Shown piece by piece: positions 55,280 to 64,000 of a DNA stretch of 64,000 nucleotides. The position numbers and the translations under genes are program-made. The notes under the pieces were generated by a model. It did no database searches, was not told the origin of the DNA, and saw nothing but the letters and a program-made list of their open reading frames with translations. The DNA is from Rehmannia glutinosa (Eukaryota; Streptophyta; Magnoliopsida; Lamiales; Orobanchaceae), in the NCBI GenBank assembly GCA_016081115.2, contig CM071936.1, forward strand, positions 76,485,262 to 76,549,261, given 5' to 3'. Position 1 is the first letter of the stretch. Every line of letters starts with the position of its first letter.

Positions 55280-58200
55280 GATGATTATGGCACAGATAGA
55301 TGGCAACCCCTTAGAGTCAAATCATTTGGCTATTGGTTGGTTGGATCATCTTACAGTACTAACCCCTCAGGACCCAGGCAAGTATGGGTACCTAAAAACA
55401 AATTTCATTGATTGCAGGTTCAAGGAACAGCTGAGTGCCAAGGAACCTGGTACATGGATAGTGGCTCATCCAGACATATGACAGGCAACAAGAAAAATCT
55501 GTCAAGATTCAAGGAGATTAGAGGTGCAAAAGTCATATTTGGAGGAAATGAAGCTCCAGGGGAAATAAGAGGCACTGGATCCATCAAGAAAAACGAATTG
55601 GAAATCACAGATGTTGCTTATGTTGAGGGACTCAACTTTAACCTGCTCAGCATCAGTCAACTTTGTGATAAAGGCTACAATGTTGGATTCAATATGGGAG
55701 TGTGCCAGATCAAAGATACTGAATCAAATGAAAATAATCTTGCAAGGATCAAAGAGAAGAATATGTATGTGGTAGATTGGTCTCTTTGCAACACCAAGCA
55801 CTTGTCTGTTAGCAAAGAGCACATCCGAATCAAGTTGGCTGTGGCACAAGAAGCTGAGTCATCTGAACTTCAAGACAATCAACAAGCTTTCAAGGAGTCA
55901 TCTTGTGGAAGGATTGCCATACTCAATGTACAAGAAGAAGAGTGTATGTGATGCATGCCAGATGGGAAAGCAGATCAAATCGTCATTCAAGGAGAAACCT
56001 AGTCCTTCTTCAACAAGGATATTACATCTGTTGCATATGGACTTATTTGGTCCAGTTGAACCAGCCAACATAAGTGGAAAGAAATACACCTTAGTGGTGG
56101 TGGATGATTATTCAAGATATACATGGACAATCTTCATGTGCAAAACGAAGGAAACCTTGCAGAAGTTACCTCAGCTGATGAAAAGAGTTCAAAATGAAAA
56201 GAGCCAAACCATTATAAAGATAAGGTCTGATAGAGGAACTGAGTTTGTCAATGGGATAATAACTCAGTACTGTGTTGAAAATGGTATTGCTCATGAGTTA
56301 TCTGCAGCAAGAACTCCACGGCAGAATGGAGTGGCTGAAAGAAGGAACAAAACTCTCAAGGAAGCGGCAAGGACCATGTTAGTTGAAGCTGGACTGCCTA
56401 AGAGATTTTGGGCTGAAGCCATCAACACTGCATGCTATACTCAAAATAGATGCATGATAAATAGACAGCTGACAAAGACTCCCTATGAAATCTGGACAGG
56501 GAGAAAGCCAAATGTTGCATATTTTATAATCTTTGGATGTAAATGCTTCATCCACAACAATGGCAAGGATAATCTAAAGGCTTTTGATGCTAAAGCTGAT
56601 GAAGGTATATTTTTGGGATACTCAGCTGAGAGCAAAGCCTATAGAGTGCTGAACAAGAGGACTATGGTCACAAAAGAGTCTATTCATGTGGTTTTTGATG
56701 AACCTAATGTGAATGGAGAAGACTTTGAAGAGTTAGCTGATAAGTTGGATCAGCCAACTATGCAGAAAAGTCCTTATGTTGAAGCTGAAGCAAGAGTAAT
56801 CATCCAAGATGAATATGAGATAGTTGAATCTCAAAGACAACTGGAAAATCTGCAGCTGGATGATGATGAAAGGGCTGCTCAAGATAACACAGCTGCAAGA
56901 TAGCTGAACCCAGCTGATTTAGTCCAACCTGATGTGAGATGGCTGAGAGACCATCCACCAGAGCTAGTCATTGGAGATGTGAGAGATGGTGTAAGAACTA
57001 GATCCCGAGCTCAGCAAGAAGCAATGTTCACTTGTTTTATTTCCCAAATAGAGCCAAACAATGTGTCCCAAGCATTGGATGACACACATTGGATTCAAGC
57101 CATGCAAGAAGAGCTGAATCAGTTTGAAAGAAACAAAGTATGGGAATTGGTGCAGAGACCAACCCATCAAAATGTTATTGGCACAAAATGGGTTTTCAGA
57201 AATAAGATGAATGAGGAAGGATCTGTGGTAAGAAAACAAAGCAAGATTGGTAGCCAAAGGGTATTGCCAAGAAGAGGGAATATATTTTGATGAAACCTTT
57301 TTTGTTGTTGCAAGATTAGAAGCAATTAGGATGTTTCTTGCCTATCTTTGCTCACAAGAACTTCACCGTATATCAAATGGATGTGAAAAGTGCATTCTTA
57401 AATGGGTGTTGGAGGAAGAAGTCTATGTTGAACAACCTCCAGGCTTTGAGCAGAAGACTCTTGGAGATAAGGTATACAAGCTCAAGAAAGCTCTATATGG
57501 ACTAAAGCAGGCACCAAGAGCATGGTATGATACATTATCTCAATTTCTAACTATAATGAATTTACCAAAGGGAAAGTGGACAAAACAGTCTTTAGAATTC
57601 AAGATGGAGAGAGTATACTGCTTGTTCAGATATATGTGGATGATATCATCTTTGGATCCACAAACAAAAAGCTGTGTGATAAGTTCTCAAATCTCATGCA
57701 AGGCAAATTTGAAATGAGCATGATGGGAGAGCTGACCTTCTTCCTAGGAGTTCAAGTTAAGCAGTTGAAGAATGAAACCTTCATAAGTCAAACAAAATAC
57801 ACCGGATATTTAATGAAGAAATTTGGTATGGAAAAAAAGTCTTCTGTGAAAATACCAATGAATACATCAGTCAAGATCGACATGGATGCAGATGGAAAAC
57901 CTGTAGATCAAACAAGATACATAGCACTGATTGGATCATTACTCTACTTAACAGCAAAGCAGGCCAGACATCACCTTTGCAGTAGGTGTATGTGCAAGAT
58001 TTCAACCTGCACCAAAAGAGAGCCACACGACTGCAGCTAAGAGAATCCTAAGATATTTGAAGGGATGCCAAGAAGTTGGCTTATGGTATCCAAAGGAAGG
58101 TGGATTCAAGCTTATTGGTTATTCAGACTCTGACTATGTTGGATGTAAAGTTGACAGAAAGAGTACTTCCGGTACATGTCAAATGCTTGGAAACAGATTA

Positions 58201-58578
58201 GTTTCATGGTTTAGCAAGAAGCAAAACTCAATAGCCACATCCATAGCTGAAGCAGAGTACATAGCTGTGGGCAGCTGTTGTGCCCAAGTCTTATGGATGA
58301 GACAGCAGCTGAGAGATTATGAAATCGAAGAAAAAGAGATTCCAATTATGTGTGACAACACAAGTGCTATTGCAATCACTCAGAATCTTATGTTGCATTC
58401 AAGAACAAAGTACATTGATGTCAGATATCATTTTATAAGAGATCATGTTGAAAAGAAAGACATCATTTTGGAGTATATCTCAACTGATAAACAGTTAGCT
58501 GACATATTCACCAAGCCCCTATGTGAATCAAGGTTTGAAGAGCTTAAGAATGAGCTAGGGTTAATTGAGCTGAGTTGA
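55280..58578 (+). pseudogene. RT4 pol: protease, integrase, RT, RNase H (degenerate)
   Basis: The protease site WYMDSGSSRHMTG is near 55450. The zinc part of integrase is truncated (CDACQMGKQ, about 55945). The integrase core has Asp at 56040 (LHMDLFGP), DRGTEF (about 56230) and the Glu of NGVAERRNKTLKE (about 56330). A TAG lies at 56901. RT starts with GTKWVFRNKMNEEG (about 57180); after a frame change come LVAKGYCQEEG and LKKALYGLKQAPRAWY, and after another the catalytic YVDDIIFG (about 57633). The RNase H frame 58057-58578 (GYSDSDYVGCKVDRKSTSG, HSRTKYIDVRYHF, DIFTKPL) ends at a TGA. Enzymatic residues are mostly present but the frame is not continuous. Confidence 0.92.
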
Positions 58579-59105
58579 TACTCAGAAGACTCAATCAGAA
58601 GAGATGGAAGATGAAAAAGTGAGAATCAAACAAGTTTTTCACATCAGTCAAGTGAAATAGATACATCGAGAAATCAAATGTATCGAGTTAGCTGACAGCT
58701 GAGTCACCTAATGAAAGGAGTGAAGCTGAGTTGAGTTAATTTTGACATTAGCTGAGTCATTTAATAGCTAAGTGACAAAAACGCAGTCGTTTTTAATGAG
58801 CGGGAATGTTTTCAAGGATGACGTCAGCGTAATAATGGCATACAGATCAAAAGTCGCACTGATAAGCATATGATTGGATATAAATGCTGCCGCATTAAAT
58901 GCGGTTTGACGTTCTAAATTTGAGCTGTTGATCTTAGTTAAATTTCAAAAATTAAAAACCCTTATATACTCATTTTTCAGTTTTCTCTCTCTCACATTCA
59001 AAATTGTTCATCTTCAAAGCAAAAGAAAGCAAGTTCTTTTCTCTCGCAAACCCTACGAGTTCACAAGCAAGTTTATCAAGAATTAGTCGGGAGAAACTTC
59101 TAAAA
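58579..59105 (+). other. RT4 spacer between pol and the downstream frame
   Basis: Contains a TATATA word at 58963-58968, a TTTTTCAG acceptor-like site ending at 58980, and then a CT/A-rich leader-like stretch up to the ATG at 59106. These could serve separate expression or splicing of the downstream frame; unproven. Confidence 0.45.
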
Positions 59106-62100
59106 ATGGCACCAAAGTTTGATTTTGTCAAGTTATCGAAACAAATCCACTCTGGATCGACTGTGGATTTTGAAGAAATGGTGAAGTAGGGTTCCGATGA
59201 AACCCTAGTAAAGAAGATTGCTGATATGCTAGAAAAGTCCGGTCTCAGGCCTTTTCTTACTTTGGAGTACTCGCACACCTACCTTGAAGAGGTGGCGCAG
59301 TTCTATGTAAATGCTGAGGTGCAGGACGAAGGAATCAAGTCCTCCGTCCACCGCAAGGACATCATGATTACTGCTAAGGATCTTGCGGAGCACTGTTTGT
59401 TGCCATCTGAGGGCATGACTGATATTGTTGAAGAAGACGTTGATTTGGCTGATGCATGGAAAGAAGTAGCCAAACCGGAGTGTGCTGCGAAGGTAATCTA
59501 CACAGCTGAGAAGAAGTTGCTGAAGGACGACTATCACAAGCTGATGGATGTCGTCGCCAAGTGTGTAGACATGAAGTTTGGCAGCTTCAATCAGCTGTCA
59601 AAGACTAACATGATCGTCATGGCTGCGATCATGCAACGCAAGAAAATCAACTAGGCTGAGTTTGTGTACAACAGACTCTGCCAGAATGTTGGGAACAAAT
59701 CATACAAGGAGGACGGATCCTTTGGAGGATCACTTGGCTATGGCCTGGTAATTGGCCATCTAATGAAAGTGAAGGGCATTCCCCTTCAACATGGAAAGTC
59801 TTTCCATGTCAACAAAAAGATGTTCAGGGCTAATCTTTGAGGAGCCCAGAAGAGAGCCCATGCGAAGAGGGCAGATACGAGTAAGGGGGAATCAGTTGAA
59901 CCCGAAGACACAGTAGTTACCTCCCCTCCTAAGAAGAAAGCTGCAAAGAAGAAGGTTGCCCCTGCAGCAAAGAAATAGGATGCACCTGCCCCTGCAGCCG
60001 AGGCTAAGAAGGAAGTCCAAATACCTTCTCCAGCCATAAGGAAGAAGAGGACTGCCAAGCCTAGAAAGACAGCTGCCTCTAAGGAAATTTAGAAAGCCTT
60101 CACGTTTGAGGAACCGGAGGAAATAGAACCAGAGATTCCTCTGGTTAAAACCAAGAGAAGAAAAAGAATCTCCAAGCTTTCAGAGCTTGAAAAGACTGCT
60201 GAGTCTGTTACTCATCTGGAGAAAACATCTGAGATTATCGACATCGAGAAGTGCGTCTCTCCGAAATAGTTAATGAAAGCGCCAAGTCACGAGGATGATC
60301 AACAGAGGCCCCAAGAAGACTGTTTGTGGAGAGGAGGCAGTGAAGAAAAAACGCTTGGTGAGACAATCGAATCTTCACATGAAAAAGTTGTCTCTCCGCC
60401 TGCTACGAACGCTGCTGAAGGCGAAGAGCAGCAGAGCATGCTACCTTCCATCCCAGAAAAGGAAGGACAGGAAGAGGAGAATGAGGATGATGATGTCATC
60501 ATGTACTCTCCAGTATATCCAGACATTCAGCGCCGTCTACGTGAATGGAGGGCATGGAAGCTAAGCCACTCAAGGGTGCAGTTTGAACACCCTGAGTTCA
60601 TAGAAGAAGAGGAGGAGTTGTTCGAATTTCTTGGCATCACCAAGGTGATTCAGGCCCTTGATGAAGACAACTGCTTGAACATATTACAAATCTTCAAGGA
60701 GAAGGATCAAGCCAAAGCAGCCGAGGAAGCAGAAGCTCATGAGAAAGCCAGTATATGTCCTCTTACTGGAACTCTAGAACACACTCACCCTCATGTAGAT
60801 GTGTTGTCAGAGAGTGATGATGATATGGATCCCATTGCTGCAAAAGAAAAGTCAGACATGCAGCAAGCTATGAGGGAATCCAGGATGATGCATGAGCAAC
60901 ACATGTTTGAAGGACCAGGAGAGTCCTCACAATCTCTACTACAGATAGACCCACTGGGAGTAGTGCAACAAATTGCCACAGTTATAGCTGCAACTACATC
61001 CCCAGTGCACTCTGAAGATGGGTTCAAGGGACTTGGCGATGAGACTGGAAATTTGGGCACCCAAGTTGAGCCAACCCCTACTGAAAGTGTTCTACTACCT
61101 GCCCCCACGACTGAGCACTCAACGGAAGCAACCGGGAGTCTGGAGAAGAGTGACCCCATCGTTAGTCACTCAGCTAGTGTGCCAGCTGAGGGGGAAACTC
61201 ACTCCATTGCAGCAGGGTCGGAGGATACTGCAGATGACTCCACAATGAAGAAAGAAGGCGAAGTGGAAAAAGAAAAAGAACCACAACAGACTGACATTAA
61301 CAAAGCTCGGACAGTTGAGTCTATCCCAGCCGAAGTGTCAACTGCGTTGCAGGCTGAGGACACTACTATTGCAGTCGAGGCACAGGATGGAAATGCCCCG
61401 GGAGTTAACACTTTGGGCAATGAAAGTGCAATCCAAGGGATTGAGACTCCTTCGGATGCCACGGCCCAAGACCCTAAGACAGTGGTATGCAGTCGAAGGA
61501 ATGTAGAAGGCCTCTGCGATTGAGACGCTTTGGAGGTGTTGAAGGCCCAAGGGAGGTTGAGACTTCCCTGGGTAAAGCTCAAGAAGTTCAGAACATCCCT
61601 CTTGTCAACATTGCTGAATCTGAGAAGGAGATTAGTACACTTCATGATTCCCAGGACAATCCTGACATATCCTTTCTGGAATCTGAAGACGACACTGAGT
61701 CCACACCTGTTGCACATCAAAAGGACCCAGCTGAGGATGTTCTCCCGCAGACGAGTCAGTCGAGTTTCAAAGCTGCTCGTCAAACAATTAACTTTGATGA
61801 TGAACCAAGCCCCCAAGTTTCATCATCTTCCGATGACGCTGATGTTGCAACCGAGGACCAGGTAATTCAATTAGAAAAATCTACTGAGGCCGACGAAGCT
61901 GTTAAGACAGCTGAGGCTCAGTCAGCTGGCCAACCCACTCAACAAGGCCCAGCTGGAACCGAGTCATCTGCGCAGGCTCCCACAGCTGCAGCAGTACCGA
62001 CTCCACCAGGATCATCAAAGACAGACTTAAATTTCAATCCCTGATGTGCGAGATGATACTTTTGAGCAATTATTTCCTTTTTCACTTGAGCTGCCAGAGC

Positions 62101-63703
62101 TAGAGGAGGAGACAACTAAAGAGCAGCGAAAATACACAGTTCGAGAAGATCCAGTCATCCCTACCAACTCCATTATACCAACAGACTTTGATTTCGATGA
62201 TGAATGGCCGCCAGCTGAATCAGGTGCGACAACTGAGATCAGTGAAGTCTTCAAGACGATCTGTGCAGAGATTGAGAAGATCGAACGGCATCAGGCCTCA
62301 TTAGATCTACATCTGGACAATAGAGATGCCACCCTCACAGCCGATTTGAGAGGGATAGTGGTAAGAATCAGGGAGTGGTGTCAGCAGCAGAGTGCAATGC
62401 GATTTGAGCAAGTTCGATATTTTAAGGCATTGTACAATAAAATGCTTGTTTGGAGTGCTGACAATGCTGATATAAAGCAGAGGATGCAGGCCTATATGGA
62501 GAAATTGCATGCCTCCCACACGACTGAAATGGAGTTACTGCGTGAATTTCATCGAAAAGAAATTCTGCATGTTGAGGAGAACATGAATACGAAGTTCAGC
62601 CTTCTCATGGCTGAATGAAGCTGGTGGCAGCTGAATCAAAGGCCACTCGTTCGAATTTCGAACAAAGACACATCTTTGCAGACAGACCAAAGCGAGAACT
62701 CAGCTCTCAGCAGACTAGACTTCATGCTCGCAGGAATGTTCCCTGGGGTTCCTCTCTCCTTTGATGTTGCCAAAAAGGGGGAAGAGGAATACCTGAGGAA
62801 ATTAAAAGAAGAAGCAGTTGTTGAGAAATTGAAAGGAGAAACAGCTGAGAAGAAAAAGGAAGAAGCAACTGTTGAGAAGAAGAAGGGAAAAGCAGTTGAG
62901 GGGGAAAGGTCAAAGGAGTTGACACTAATGATTGCTAAAACCCCTCAACAAGGTCATGTCACGGCCTCAATAATCGGCAAACTTCAAAGAACTCTGCGCG
63001 ATCGAACACTCACGATGTGCCTATGTCGAGAAAAGAAAGATTGTAATAGCGGTCGTTAGAGTTCGATAAAAAGATGGATGCCTGCGTTGAAGCGGTGATG
63101 ATGAAACAATTGATGGCATTCCAGTGGGAAGGATCAAGATGCTATTCCAGATGACGGATCCGAGCTAAGATCTATTGAAGAATTTAAGATGCTAGAATCC
63201 GAAGGATATTTCAAGAATATGTTCGTAGCCCAAGCCTGGGATCTATACTGGGAGAAGGGTCTGAAGTTATGCGAAGAAGGCGATAGCGGTAAGAGACTAC
63301 CAGCGGCCATTCGGTGGTAAGCGAAGACTCTTGACAAGACACACCCAGAGGAGGAGGAAGAAGTGGTGGAGGAAGAGGTTTTCGACCTAGACCTCTACCC
63401 AAAAATATCGAATATGTAGATCCAGGTAAGAAGGGAAGGATCTACTGGGCCGGGTATGATGAAGTAGCGAATCTGGAAGTAGCTAGAAAAAATTCTGATT
63501 GTGTGAAAAGAATAGAAGAGGAAAACAGAAGACAAGACCAACTATGGCAAGAGAGGCAAGAGAGGAAGCGAAAAGATGATGCTGCGAAGAGAGCTTATGA
63601 AAAAAGAAAGCAACTGAAGATGAAAGAAAAAGAAAGAGAGGTGATGATGACAGAGTTGAAAAGGAAAGGAGGAGACAACGAAGGAGATGAAGTGTTGATG
63701 TGA
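59106..63703 (+). pseudogene. RT4 long post-pol reading frame (env-position ORF), degenerate
   Basis: One frame from the ATG at 59106 to about 61523 carries six stops: TAG 59187, 59652, 59976, 60090, 60267 and TGA 59838. It then passes to another frame (61487-62044), returns (62046-63059, with a TGA at 62616) and ends in a third (63503-63703). The first part (SHTYLEEVAQFYVNAEV, VHRKDIMITAKDLAEHCLL) resembles the 'putative plant transposon protein' domain. A Lys/Ala-rich basic stretch (KKKAAKKKVAPAAKK, about 59930) follows, then a long acidic Ser/Thr/Glu-rich region (60400-62040). A helical segment (about 62240-62618), a KKKEEATVEKKKGKA-type repeat (about 62800-62900) and a C-terminal coiled coil (63503-63703) complete it. 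It occupies the position of the env-like ORF of sireviruses, but no signal peptide or membrane segment was noticed. Function unknown. Confidence 0.75.
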
Positions 63704-64000
63704 ACCCTTCATGTATTTTACATTTGTACAGTGTTGTGTAAGTCATCTGTTCTTTCAATAAAATATTTTGTATCTGTATCTTAGCATAGACGCTTGTAAT
63801 TCACTTAGATTTAAATATGCTCTGATACACTTTGTAAACAGCTGTGTAAAGGACAAGAATGCTATGATCAAAAAATGATTGATTCAACGCCAATATTTGT
63901 GGTAAAGGAACGCCAATACTTGAAGTAACGTACGATGTTGGAGTTGAATCGAGAAGAAGTCAGATGAACCGGGCGAGAAACGGAAAGAAACGAGCAACTA
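63704..64000 (+). other. RT4 3' non-coding sequence at window edge
   Basis: A/T-rich sequence with an AATAAAATATTTTG stretch near 63758 that could be a polyadenylation-type signal. No PPT or 3' LTR start is seen, so the element continues past the window. Confidence 0.5.

Larger units (their letters stand above)
51500..64000 (+). mobile_element. SIRE/Maximus-like Ty1/copia retrotransposon (RT4), 3' end beyond window
   Basis: 5' LTR 51500-53079, PBS 53082-53093, gag from 53207, pol to 58578, and a further long frame 59106-63703. The 3' LTR is not reached by 64000. Long LTRs of about 1.6 kb, the copia pol order and the extra frame downstream of pol are traits of the SIRE/Maximus (sirevirus-like) lineage. 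It is inserted in the gypsy RNase H region. Numerous stops and frameshifts make it non-autonomous. Confidence 0.92.

Overview
This is nuclear DNA of a flowering plant, most likely a eudicot. It is AT-rich, three spliced or single-exon plant genes are spread thinly across it, and plant-type LTR retrotransposons, LINEs, CACTA elements and MITEs fill most of the rest. No prokaryotic, organellar, tRNA, rRNA or CRISPR feature was seen. I cannot name the species from sequence alone.

Host genes: (1) a two-exon glycerol-3-phosphate acyltransferase of the GPAT5/7 type (2392-4391, +), linked in known plants to suberin and extracellular lipid polyester synthesis; (2) a two-exon thaumatin-like (PR-5) gene (38893-39734, +) with a one-base insertion and in-frame stop inside its family signature, so apparently broken; (3) an intronless ESCRT-I subunit VPS23/ELC (42648-43841, -), intact. 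They are unrelated in function and do not form a cluster.

Repeat layout: a 567-bp hAT-like MITE (761-1327); a 12.7-kb minus-strand Ty1/copia element (4650-17382) with LTRs, TSD, PBS and PPT, split by two neighbouring CACTA elements (7548-9033 and 9112-12792), the second carrying apparently captured host exons; simple repeats (17.5-18.1 kb); a decayed LINE (18.25-19.9 kb); a LINE inverted pair (about 22.0-26.8 kb) that itself contains a solo LTR (23702-25502), which contains a 5'-truncated LINE (24239-24600), plus a 307-bp CACTA MITE (25582-25888); CACTA-type ends rich in ACATCGGTT motifs (21.2-21.4 and 30.2-30.6 kb); an orphan set of exon-like segments (29.1-29.9 kb); and a minus-strand copia element of Tnt1-like layout (32489-37465).

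Right third: an LTR with adjoining PPT from a minus-strand element (45531-46021), a degenerate Ty3/gypsy element (46645-51499), and, inserted into its RNase H region, a SIRE/Maximus-like copia element (51500 to beyond the window end). The latter has gag, pol and about 4.6 kb of extra reading frame downstream of pol. Its LTR family is the same as that of the solo LTR at 23.7 kb.

All elements with coding capacity carry stops or frameshifts. TAG is strikingly over-represented among the premature stops, as expected if methylated CAG sites had decayed by C-to-T change. The most unusual items are the long post-pol reading frame of the SIRE-like element, the gene-capturing CACTA, the multi-level nesting with target-site duplications readable at most levels, and the thaumatin frameshift.
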